Origin: Bemisia tabaci
Lineage: Eukaryota > Arthropoda > Insecta > Hemiptera > Aleyrodidae
Direction of reading: 5' to 3'
Assembly (NCBI RefSeq): GCF_918797505.1
Contig: NC_092800.1
Coordinates: 33,470,263 to 33,534,262, forward strand
Length of the DNA stretch: 64,000 nt
Shown here: positions 34,401 to 44,329 of the stretch, piece after piece
Layout: each line of letters starts with the position of its first letter
Position numbering within the stretch: position 1 is the first letter of the stretch
Translations under genes and position numbers: made by a program
The notes under the pieces: model-generated
Databases searched by the model: none
The model's input: the letters and a program-made list of their open reading frames with translations, nothing else
Told to the model about the DNA's origin: nothing

Positions 34401-37400
34401 GAGTTCAAATAGTTGTATCCCTGCGCCTCAGCAAGGCGATGGAAATTTAATATTGAAGTAGCGCCCCCGCTTAGTTTCTCGGCTTTCCTATGCCGCAGGG
34501 TGGACTGGCCGTGGGGGCGGGGAGGCGATTGCCCCCTAACAATTTTATTCGAAGTCAATTCGAATTTTTTCAGTCATAATTCAGTCGAATTTTTTTCGAG
34601 TCAATGTTTTTTTCCCGTAATGTTGTAATTTTCTTATCCTTTTCAATCATTAAAAGGCCCCGAATTCCTTGAAAATTTGTCTCTAAGAGGCATGGAAGAT
34701 CGCCAAAAGCATTTGTGATGAAGGGACCCCGATGAATCCTTAGAATGGGTTATTTTGAAGTTCAAGTACTGTAGAATCCAACTACAATAATGCCTACGTG
34801 TTTAAAAAGTTTGAAATTTTCAAAATTTACCGGGGAAGGGACCCCGGACCTTCTTAGAGAGGCCCCCGAACGACAGGAGGGGCCCTTAAATTTAGGTCTC
34901 CTCCTAACTTTTCGACTACCAGTCCGCCCTTGTTCAGCATGTGGCGAAACCGGCGAATCCGATGGCCAATATTTGCTTGTTGCACGTTCTGCGTGTCATT
35001 TGACGTTTTCATCGACAACCATTTTCTCAGAGCGGCTTTATTTCATCAATCATTAGTGTTTTAGCGGTCATGATTGTTGAAATTCGCTGATCATCAATTT
35101 ATGACATTTTTTTAGCCACTTGGGGCATAGGTCCAACAAACAGATCATAAAAACCTGGATCAATGTAGAAAAACGAAGACCGAATGAAATGAATACTCTA
35201 ATGTAAAGCCTTACTTTGAATGTAAAGTGTAGTGATTTTGCCATAGGTATTTTTATGAACTCATTGGTTTTTTTTAATCGTTTAATCGCAGGAAATAATT
35301 TTAAAAAAACAATTTTGGCATTATCAAATTTACGGTGATTTTCCAAGTTTATTGGTGCAGAAGAATTTTGAATTCAACTTCTAAATAAGAAAATAAAACA
35401 GTATTCCCACTCTGATGCTGGTCCGCGATTTTTCAAATGTTTTATGTCATATTTCCATGATTGTTTTCAGGTGGAACAGTTTTTTTGGACGGTTCTCAAG
35501 GACACCGTCAAGCATCGAGAATCAAATGTGAACAAGAGAAATGATTTTCTGCAACTTTTGATCGAAGTTCAAGCAGAGGAGATAAAACACACGCGAAGTA
35601 ATGATCATCAGAATGGAGATCAAGCCGAGACCCGGAATGGTCATGCTAAGAATGCAATCGAAACACCCAAAGGTCTGTCGACTGGTCAAGCTGACTGTTA
35701 ACGAAATTTATTTTCCTTTCATTTCCATCTAGAACTTCCTTCATCAATTAATAAAATAGGAGGAAGTTCCTCAACATCAAATTACAGTTTTCCCTTTTAC
35801 TGCAAAAAAAGAAAAAAGAAAAAAAAATAATTAAGGAATAGGGACAAATGGATCGCATTGAGCAAAAAGGAACCAGTGTACTTACAGTGTTGTAAAAATG
35901 TTGCTTCTTCATAATTAACTAAAATATCTCTCAGAACAGCAAATATTTTTAGCTTCCAACCAAAAATTCGTTCCTTTTAAAGGAAAATATTTATGTGAAT
36001 TCTATTACTGTACATATATTGAGTATTTTTAAAAGGGAAGGAGAAGGTGCACGATTTTCAAAACACTGTAATCGCGCTGGTTCCTTTTTGCGGTTTCAGG
36101 ACATTTTGTCAACGATTTTTTGTCCGCGCGCCTTTTTTGTCCAATAGCTCACGCCCACACGTAAAATAAGCAACAGTGACTTGGTCCAAGCGTTATATTT
36201 TAGTCGGTGTGTAAAATTATATTGACAATATGGAAATGAGAAATTGAGAGAGAAGGAGGTGTTGGTATGGTTGCTCATTTTCTAAATGAAACGTTATTAC
36301 TTTCTCCTTTTGAATCATATTTTTAAATTGTCTTTGGTGAATACTTGGTTTTATTTCTATCCTTAAAATATTCGATGTACAATATACCTCATATATGTAT
36401 AGGTACTTTTTTTTATTTTTTTAATTTTTTCTTCTCGAAATTATTACTTCAGTTGAAAACATTTATATTTTTAAAACGTGACAAATATTCGTGAAACCTT
36501 TTCCAAGCGACATTAATCTCAATGAGTCGCAGTTGTGCCGACAGAAACTGCAAAAATGAATAAGAGAGGAAAAAAAACCAAGAAGCACGCAATCTTTAGT
36601 TTTAACCCATTTGTACATCGATCTTTTAGAGTCAAATACGTCAAATTTTGAGCGTTTGGTTGCGTGTACACCTCGCTGCAGCACAATAAAAGCACAAAAT
36701 GTAAAAGAAAAAATTAAAGTGCTTTGGAAATCATTAAATTTGACACGGAACCACCAATATTTAAAAAACACACATTCTATTATTATTCTCCTTTGATAAA
36801 TTGATACATATTTTTTACCCATCAATTTAAATGATAATAATCAATGCAGAATGTGCTAACATTTCAAAATCATGTGTTAAAAAACGCTGACTATGCGAGT
36901 ATAAATATTAAAGCCTAACAGAGCGGAGCGGCGTGCTGCCAGCGCGAGAGGCTCACTGGCGCCTACAAACCTAAGTGGATACTTCACGCATTGCACAATG
37001 CTTGAAGTATCCACTTAGGTTTGTAGGCGCCAATGCGCGTTTCGCGCTGTCAGCACACCGCTCCGCTCTGCGGCGGCGCCTGAAGCAACAGAGGTGTTGC
37101 ACAGTATTAGACGAAATTGAACGTATCAAGAATGACAGGCATCCTTTAAAAGTACAGATCTTTCCTCGCAAAATAAATCAAGATACTTATCGTACACAGG
37201 AAAAATCTGAGAGCCTTTAGCTGAGGCAAATATAGAGGTTTATCTGGTTCAGGTATAACAAGGTGGGAATTTCTTGAAAGATAATTAAGTCCTGTTACAC
37301 CAAAGATGTGTAGAGAGTTTTAGTGAATTTTGTCTCATGGAATTGACGCTCCCCATTTTTACCAAAACTCTCAACTATATATTATTCTCCGTTGGACCAA

Positions 37401-40272
37401 ATAGACAAATCAAAAAAACAAGCAAACCCTCATTCTTCCAAGACATTATACATTTTCATCCAAAAACGTCGTGAGCAACTGTCGTTTGTATTTACATGTG
37501 GGCCAATTAACTTTGGGTCTCAACTGTCACGTGGACCAAAACTCCCGTGCCGAAAAAACGTGTGGACGTTAATTACTGGAAAAAACAGGTGCGCGGACAA
37601 AAAATTGTTGACGAAATGTCCTATAACCCTTTTTGCTAAATCGTTCTCGATCAAACCATTGATGGCAACACAAATATGATTAAGATATTAATTAATTGTT
37701 GGAAAAATGGGAAATGCAAAAACTGAGAGTAAAGTAAAGTTGTCAGAATAGTTGCAAAATGTATGCATAGTATGCGGGTCCGAGCAAAACTTTTCGGAAA
37801 TCCGTAAAATAAGGAATTAATTTTAATTAGTCTTCTTTGTACTTTCAGATATTCTATTCACGGACACCGTGGTAGCCTCAAACGCGTTCATCTTCTTCAT
37901 TGCTGGATTTGAGACAACTGCCACCACACTCAGCCACTGCCTGTACGAGCTAGCTCTGCATCCAGAAATCTGTGCAAAGTTAAGAGAAGAAGTTGAATCG
38001 GTAAAACAATTGCACAATGGTAATTTAGACTATGATGCCATAAAAAAGCTCGTATACATGGAGGCTGTCATCTCAGGTTGGTACGACGTATTCATGAGGC
38101 TTTGTGAGTAATTTAAATACTATAAATCAAAATATGATCATGAAAAAAATAGGAGACAAATTATAGCGGGGATCAGAAGAAAAATCCCTGAATCCCCTGG
38201 CGTGGCGAGAATGCTCGAGTATCGATATTTCCCCATTTGAAGCTATGGTAAAGAATCGATTTATAAGGTGTGCGTTGCGAACGCCCTGTTTATCGATATT
38301 TTTGATTGGGTTTAAATGACAGATCAATCGATATATCACAAAGCACACCACTCCACGCCACTGCGAATTCCGCTCCTTAAGTGCCCTGCAACAATATGTG
38401 TGTGTTTTCTCGCCCTCAACTCGGTATCAGCGTTTTCCACCGGCGTGAGACGCCGCGGAGGAACGCTCTTAAGGTTCCGTAACACACTTTAATCAGGCTG
38501 AACCATATACGAGAGATCGCCAAGACGACACAATGCAGGATTGACTGACGGGGACTTTAACGCAGCGCAGAAAAGTAGGCGTACCGACAAAGAAACACGA
38601 TATGCTTAACGCGTGGAGACCTTATCATATAAACATTTTCTGCATACGGGTGATTTTTAAATCTTTGGAGGCGCGGATTCATTCTTTGCCTGCAACTTCA
38701 ATCGGCGAAAAACGCGATTTGCAATGAGCGCGAATCGTTACAGCAACAAATGGGGCAATGTTGCGAAAAGAAAAAGGTTTGCGAATAATTTTGGGGAAAC
38801 TGTGCTAATACGTGAAACTAGGCAAAAAATTGTGTCTATAAACGCATTTTAATATAACGCAAAAATTTGATTTCATTGATAATTTTTTAGGTCTTTAGCA
38901 CCCACTTGCTTGTCGCTGCAAAAGAGGACTTGGAAGAAAACTGTGCTAACAACCTGAAATAATGTTCAAAGTTGTGCATTCTTAACAATCTTAAGACTTT
39001 TAGCTTCATACTTTCATACCTTACGGGACCGGCCTAGTCGCCCGAAAACGCGATTTTCAGCTTTGGCTTACTTTCAATCAAAACCTTACTGATTGTCTCC
39101 CCTCTTTTTTCAGAGACTTTAAGGAAGGACCCGCCTGCATCGCTTCTCGTCAGACGGTGTACTGAGGCGTTCAAAATGCCGGACACCTCACTCGTGGTTG
39201 AGGAAGGAACTACCTTGTTTGTATCTATCTACGCTTTGCATCACGATCCAAAATATTTCCCAGAGCCAGAAAAATTCAAACCGGAAAGGTTTCTTGGTGA
39301 AAACAAGGACAACATCGTACCTGGCTCTTATATACCTTTTGGCGACGGACCCAGAATATGTATAGGTAAGCTCATTTTGGATTTGAGATATCAGGTTTGA
39401 AAAATAAAGACATAAAAACACTAAGAAGTGGCCCGAACTGTATGTAACAAGGTGGAGAAATGGTCTAGTTTTAATTTTTAGAACTTCTCGGCTTTGTTTT
39501 CCTCGCGAAATGGTGTGGACCCAGCACCATTTCTCCACCTCGTTTGAAAAATATTAACCAAAACAAAGCGGAAGAATTTGAAATCTCAAAAAAACAAAGC
39601 TTTTTTGGGAGATTGTCGATTTTCATGACGATCAGTTTTAAATTCCTTCATCTACATAAAAAAGACTTACGTTTAAAACTTTGAGTCCAATTTGGATACG
39701 ACGAAGTGAGTTTTTTTACTGCGCACCAATGTAGAATCATTTCAAGAAAAACAGGTTTACAGTTTCGAAATTAAATGGATCCTTATGGCGGAAAGAAAGT
39801 TCAAACTGACTTTTCGATGCTCAAAAATTGGAATTTGGGAGCGTATTTTTCTTAATATGTATTCAGACTAGTTTTACATGAAATTATTAACATCTCGATT
39901 TTTTTTTTTAAAAAAAACTGCACTTGGGCGCCTTGTCATCCAAGCCCCTTAAATGTAGTTACGCTTACTTGTTTAAAAAACGACGATCTTATCCCGTTCC
40001 ACTTGCAAGAGTAATTGGAACCTAATTGAATAATTAATTCTCGCTGAATGAGAGTTCAACCTCGTACTTCTTTTAAAGAATTCCTTTACTTTCATTTTCT
40101 AGCCATGCGTTTCGCATTGTACGAGATGAAGTCAGTCCTGGCATACATCGTCAGCAACTACACGATTCACACTTGCGAGAAAACATCCATACCTTTGAAA
40201 TATAATCCCCGATCTGGGTTGCACTCTCCGCTTGATGTTTGGGTTCAATTTAAGAGAATCGTGAGGTCATAA
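31405..40272 (+). CDS. P450-C: cytochrome P450, CYP6-like, complete
   Basis: Six coding exons: 31405-31814, 32684-33041, 35471-35672, 37849-38076, 39114-39365 and 40103-40272; total 1620 nt, 539 aa plus stop. The N-terminal anchor covers roughly residues 10-32, followed by the YWERRGVP hinge. The FGGFY and LMIRDPELIKSIF segments are typical of CYP6. The C-helix is WKNVR. Exon 3 is a charged, low-complexity linker. The I-helix AGFETT is at 342-347, the K-helix ETLR at 400-403, then FKPERF and the heme loop PFGDGPRICIA at 474-484 with Cys482. The last residue of the heme loop is Ala because the split codon is G+CC; A and D have Gly. ATG 31405 is the first in-frame Met after the acceptor at 31395-31396. 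A 1-kb foldback element ends 96 bp upstream. Expected ER monooxygenase; substrate unknown. Confidence 0.96.
31970..32560. repeat. Imperfect inverted repeat in P450-C intron 1
   Basis: CGTAGAAAATCTTTCAAGAA (about 32029) pairs with TTCATGAAAGATTTTCTACG (about 32479), with partial pairing outside. The left part (31880-32150) is rich in CGAACCGA-like motifs. A diverged foldback is likely. Confidence 0.55.
33042..33640. other. Start of P450-C intron 2, nothing recognised
   Basis: AT-rich intron sequence with no recognised repeat or exon until the tandem array that follows. Confidence 0.6.
33660..34490. repeat. Degenerate long-unit tandem repeat in P450-C intron 2
   Basis: Blocks recur in order: CGACCGTTCAGGCC..TTTAAGGGCGC (33698, 34034; shorter form at 34192), TAAAAGGAACTCAAATCTA (33815, 34147, with a variant at 34289) and AACGCCTTCAATTGAGGCGT (33888, 34352). 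Spacing of about 335 bp, with a shortened unit between. Confidence 0.7.
34491..35470. other. Rest of P450-C intron 2, nothing recognised
   Basis: No repeat boundary or coding similarity noticed; the frame at 34790-35056 has no recognisable domain. Confidence 0.5.
35849..36100. mobile_element. TGGATCGCATT-ended foldback in P450-C intron 3
   Basis: Left GAGCAAAAAGGAACCAG pairs with right CTGGTTCCTTTTTGCGGTTT, and TTACAGTGTT with AACACTGTAA. Related at its ends to the elements at 3148 and 45415. Confidence 0.7.
36770..37120. repeat. Repeat with perfect hairpin core, copy 1
   Basis: CCTACAAACCTAAGTGGATA at about 36962 is followed by its inverse around ATTGCACAATG; outer GAGCGGAGCGG pairs with CCGCTCCGCTC. 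Flanks such as AAAACGCTGACT and GTGTTGCACAGTAT are shared with 58556-58900, so the repeat is longer than the hairpin. It lies in P450-C intron 3. Confidence 0.75.
37121..37848. other. Rest of P450-C intron 3, nothing recognised
   Basis: The short frames at 36975-37220 and 37392-37679 lie in intron and match no family. Confidence 0.5.
38196..38363. mobile_element. hAT-type foldback MITE, copy 3, in P450-C intron 4
   Basis: Begins (C)CTGGCGTGGCG and ends CCACGCCACTG; central GTTGCGAACGCC. Flanks TGAATCCC and CGAATTCC agree at 6 of 8 positions. Confidence 0.78.
38364..39113. other. Rest of P450-C intron 4
   Basis: Contains a somewhat GC-rich patch (38420-38480, CACCGGCGTGAGACGCCGCG) that I cannot assign; otherwise AT-rich intron ending in the acceptor CTTTTTTCAG. 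Confidence 0.5.
39438..39545. repeat. Small hairpin in P450-C intron 5
   Basis: AACAAGGTGGAGAAATGG pairs with CCATTTCTCCACCTCGTT about 60 bp downstream. Confidence 0.65.
39740..39957. mobile_element. GAGGGGCTTGAAGG-family MITE, left end lost, in P450-C intron 5
   Basis: Matches 7720-7961 internally (GGAAAGAAAGTTCAAACTGA, AAATTGGAATTTGGGAGCG) and keeps the right end CTGCACTTGGGCGCC..CAAGCCCC; the opposite terminus is missing. Confidence 0.72.
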
Positions 40273-40438
40273 AATGTATCAACTTGAATTTTTCAGCATT
40301 GTTTTGTGTACATATCATGTTCCTCTTCTATTTTTCTGTGAATTCTTCTTTAGAATTACGGTATAGTTCAACTCATTGTTGGTTCGCCTCTTTCGATAAA
40401 CAGCAAACTCATTAACAGGTTGAACCCGAAAATGTTAC

Positions 40439-41435
40439 CAGCGGCTTAGCGTGCTTTGCGATGTATCGAATGATCTGTCATTTAAACCTATTGAAAAGGA
40501 ACGATATAAACAGCGTGTTCGCAGCGAACACCTTAATTATTTATTCTTTACCATAGATTCAAATGGGGGAAAATCTATAATCGATCATTCGTGCCTCGCC
40601 ACTGAACAGGGCCGGATTAAGGGGGTGGCCACATGGGCCGCGGCCCATGGCGGCAAAATTAGGGGGCGGCAAATTTTGCAATTTTTTTAAATGCAGGTAC
40701 AAAAAAATCGGATTCAGAATTAAATTACAAACAAGAAACGGCGACAAAATCTCTCATTTCCTAAGAGTTCATTAATTTCTAATTTTGTCGTATTTCGGTA
40801 ATACAAAAGACTGCGCACCTTTAATTAGTTGAGTTAAGAGTGAGACCAAACACGTAATTTGGCCTGGAGGCCTGCGCGGCGCAGTGAGCAATGATGACGA
40901 ACACTTGAGATGAAAAGGAGAAGCCCTCGGCGCGGCGATCGGCATGTAACACATATTAGCGCCTACAAGACTGCATGAATACTTCACGCATTGCGTCAAA
41001 CACAGCACAGTCAACAGCGGTCGGCGCGGCGTGAAATGCACAGTGCCTACAAGACTACATGAATACTTCACGCATTGCGCCAAACACAGTGTGGTCAGCG
41101 CGGTACGGCGGCGGAAGTTAAAATTACTAAACCACATTTATGTTTGTTCTTTCTTAATTTTTTATTTAATTTCTTACAAATGAAAGGCCTTGTCCACACA
41201 GAGATAGGTTTACGGAACTGAACTTTCGCGCGAAGTTCCGTGAACTTTTGCTAGTAGTGTTGACAGGGCTTACGCAAAAAATGTGTCCAACACGAGTGAA
41301 CGCGTCATATGCACCCTTCTCCCTCCGACACGTTCACTTGATGGTTTTTATTGATGTTTCAAAATGAATGAGAAGACGGCGGCAAAATACAGGCGACCCA
41401 TGGGCGGCAAGTAGGTAAATCCGGCCATGCCACTG
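40439..41435. mobile_element. hAT-type composite with perfect 8-bp target duplication
   Basis: AATGTTAC flanks both ends (40431-40438 and 41436-41443). The left part (40439-40604) is a copy of the CAGTGGCGTGG foldback, starting CAGCGGCTTAGCG. The right part (from 40607, CAGGGCCGGATTAAGGGGG) runs to AAATCCGGCCATGCCACTG and carries GGCGGCAAAATTAGGGGGCG near its start and GGCGGCAAAATACAGGCGAC near its end. GCGCCTACAAG units lie inside at 40942-41104. Nonautonomous; no transposase frame. Confidence 0.85.
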
Positions 41436-42557
41436 AATGTTACGTAGGTAATCAGTTACTATCCAATACACGTTAGGTGAGTAGCTTTATCTCTGAACTA
41501 GGGGGCACGCACCCTGGCCAGTGACTAGTTCGCGGTCCAACCCCCCTGAAGCGCTCTGCGCCCGAGCGTTATGTGTAACGCGTTACACTTATGCATTTAT
41601 ATTGTAGAGAATGGTTTGATTCTCATCTTATAATAAATTATTTATACTATTTTTCTTCGTTTTGTGATAAATTTTGTTTCGTAGTACATTAGTTGGACTG
41701 CATTTTGCAATTTGAAATTAAAAATACTACAATACCTGGTCAGTTTAGAAACGACGTACGTACCATTAGTTTCTCTATGCATATGAGTGTTTTCATGAAT
41801 GGGCTAGAAATTGTAGTTCCTAAGTGCGATATGTAGTCCAATTATACACCTTAGTATTCATTGCATTTTATTGTAATAAGATTGATTTCGTTTTTTTACT
41901 CCATAAAATTTTTCTTTACCTCGATAGATTTATGAAATAAATCGGACATATTTTAATAGTTTTCCATCGTTGTCTCATTTTTCTTCATCCTGCATGTGTA
42001 TGTAAAAACTGTCTTTTTATGTCAGTCAGTGGGTCTGTAGCCCAGAAGAGATACAAATAAAAGAATATAATTTTCAGTGGTGAGACCTACCAAAAATCAC
42101 GATGACTTCGTGAAGAAAATTCAAAATCCATTCCTAAACTCAAAATTTTTTCAGCCCCGTCACTTGTAGTCAAATTCCCCGCATCCATTCCTTTAGCATA
42201 AATAAAGGTAAAATCTTCCAAACTGTTCCCATGGTTTTAAAGGAATCCAGCAGTTTTAAACCATTCTTTTCTGCCTTATTTTTCAACTGAAGCAAGAAAC
42301 ACACACGCTTTACGGGGACGTTTAATAGTTGATCTAACTGAAGCATAAGATGATTTTTTTATGAGCGGGGAATTTGAAACTGGGGACCGGGAAACAAAAA
42401 TACCTTGGTTAACAGATTCTTTCAACAATTTTCGTTTTGCAAATCGTATTATAAATGACATTTCGATGTTAATTGATCTACCACACTGCTGAAATTTGCA
42501 CCGTGCCTAAAATAATCCATTAAAGCATGCACCTAACAGAATAATCTAAATAAATTT
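41436..42557. other. Spacer between P450-C and P450-D
   Basis: Apart from the MITE at 41693-41846, no recognised feature. Confidence 0.55.
41693..41846. mobile_element. TTGGACTGCATTTTGCAA MITE, copy 1
   Basis: Starts TTGGACTGCATTTTGCAATT and ends with a degenerate TAGTCCAATT; the interior has CTATGCATATGAGTGTTTT, shared with 46267-46413. Confidence 0.75.
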
Positions 42558-42811
42558 TGACCGTGAAACTACCAGCCCACCTATCTCGTTTGCAGTGTTT
42601 AAAAATTTTCGCTCCCATTTTATTTTTTTGAAGAAGAACAAATTAATATCATTCCTGGAATTTTTCACAGAGTTTCCTTCGCACGGATAAAGAAAATCAC
42701 GGAAAATATTAAGAATTTATGTTGAATGGTTTTCCATTTAAAAATTAATGAATATGACAAGAAGTTGCAACGTCGCAAACCGAGATACGTAGTCTGGTAG
42801 TTTCACCGTCG
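42558..42811. mobile_element. GACGGTGAAAC-family MITE, copy 3
   Basis: Starts GACCGTGAAACTACCAG and ends CTGGTAGTTTCACCGTCG, with ATTT duplicated on both sides (42554-42557 and 42812-42815). Confidence 0.85.
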
Positions 42812-42837
42812 ATTTGCGATATGCTCACAGCCCCAAC

Positions 42838-43002
42838 CAGTGGCGTGGCGTGAATTGCGATTTATCGATTGTTTTGCCATTTAAACGCATGGTAAAGAAT
42901 CGATTATTAAGGTGTTCGCTGCGAACACCCTGTTTATCGATCCTTTTTCATAGGTTTTAATGGCACAACAATCGATATATCGCAAAGCACGCCACGCCAC
43001 TG
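42838..43002. mobile_element. hAT-type foldback MITE, best-preserved copy
   Basis: 165 bp from CAGTGGCGTGGCGTGAATTG to CACGCCACGCCACTG-like end, central GGTGTTCGCTGCGAACACC, with a perfect 8-bp target duplication GCCCCAAC (42830-42837 and 43003-43010). This fixes the family as hAT-like. Confidence 0.93.
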
Positions 43003-43715
43003 GCCCCAACGTATGGGCTCCACTTTCACAAAGGAATAAACAGCGATGAAGACGCTATGGATTGAGTGGCACAGCCCTCGAAAGGCTTCTGATTCCAAAG
43101 AGAATGGACATGGTAAAAAAAAAAAATTGATTTTTATGTATTTTTCATGTCAAGTAGCTCAATAAAAATACATAAAAATTGAGTTATCTTCATCAAGTGA
43201 CCTTTGGCGTGAGAGACTGAAGATTATTTTTTACACTCAATGAGTGCCAATTTAATTTGCTAAAATTCAGAGCTCTCAACGATTGATAATAATTCAGTTA
43301 TAATACTCCCTCCAACCACGTAACCGTGGTTTTGCTTCTTTCCTCCAGGAGTGCAATTCAACGAAACAGAACTGTTAAACATTTATTTCTCTAAGTATTG
43401 TATATTGTGTTCAAATTGCAGTTTTACGACAATCTGATGGTAAGTGATCACACAGCAAATGTCATATCAATTGCAAAGCCTTTTTTTCTGGATGGTAAGA
43501 AAGTACCCAGTCGAATCCACAGAGGAAAACAGTCTTTCTGTCAGCGCTCATGCCTTAAGCATAAGGTCAAGGTCTTTTTGCCTGATCTTCTCAAATATGT
43601 TGATTATATTACACTTGCATTGAAGTAAATTTAGCCCTCCCAATTATAACCATGTACGTTCCTATAATAAAAAATAACAAAAACTCCACTAAGCTCCTCA
43701 AACCAGAGAAGTGTT

Positions 43716-44165
43716 ATGTCGCAGGCAAATAGTAAAATCAGGCATTTTGTCAGATGCCTAGGCTAATAGTCAAATATTTTCACGTGGGATGAAATTCTGA
43801 TTCTTTTCCTAATTTTGAGCAAAATAATTAATTCCTCCAGTAAAAAGATCTCTCCGTAAAAATATGGATCAGGGAATAATATTTTAATCGATCTTTAGTT
43901 CATGAATGAACATTTATCTCTAAGTGAATCATCAGCATGTCTCAAAACATAGAATATTTAAAAGTTTAACATTTAAATAAATAAGAAGCATTTGAAGAGG
44001 AAGAAACAAGAGGAATTCGTAAGTTTAATGATTTTTTCCCCCAAAATATCAAAAACTCAAGAGCTCTTCGCCATTAATTTACAAAATTTTGTAAACTGTC
44101 AATATTTGACTATCTGCCCGGGCATTCGATAAAATGCCTGATTTGACTAATTGCCCGTGACGCAT
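43716..44165. mobile_element. Foldback element upstream of P450-D
   Basis: Inverted ends of about 65 bp: ATGTCGCAGGCAAATAGT with ACTAATTGCCCGTGACGCAT, then AAATCAGGCATTTTGTC with its inverse and TAGTCAAATATT with AATATTTGACTA. The right end is 164 bp before the P450-D ATG. Confidence 0.8.
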
Positions 44166-44329
44166 AAATTTACAGTATAGGGTCAGATTAATTTAAATTT
44201 CGTCCATTTTGACTCGAAAGGACTGAATGTCATCTTCAGGATGTAAATGGGATATAACTATTTTCAATGGTGTAAATATGATTTTGTAACGCGTATATTA
44301 ACGCGTTTTGGGTTTTTTACAGGTACAAC

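Noticed and set aside
36955..37035. Hairpin considered as a microRNA precursor
   Set aside because: Arms are perfect and the sequence belongs to a repeat present at 58.7 kb and elsewhere, so a mobile-element origin is more likely.
43398..43628. 76-codon frame upstream of P450-D
   Set aside because: No recognisable domain; donor-like sites inside it could suggest a leader exon, but the evidence is too thin.
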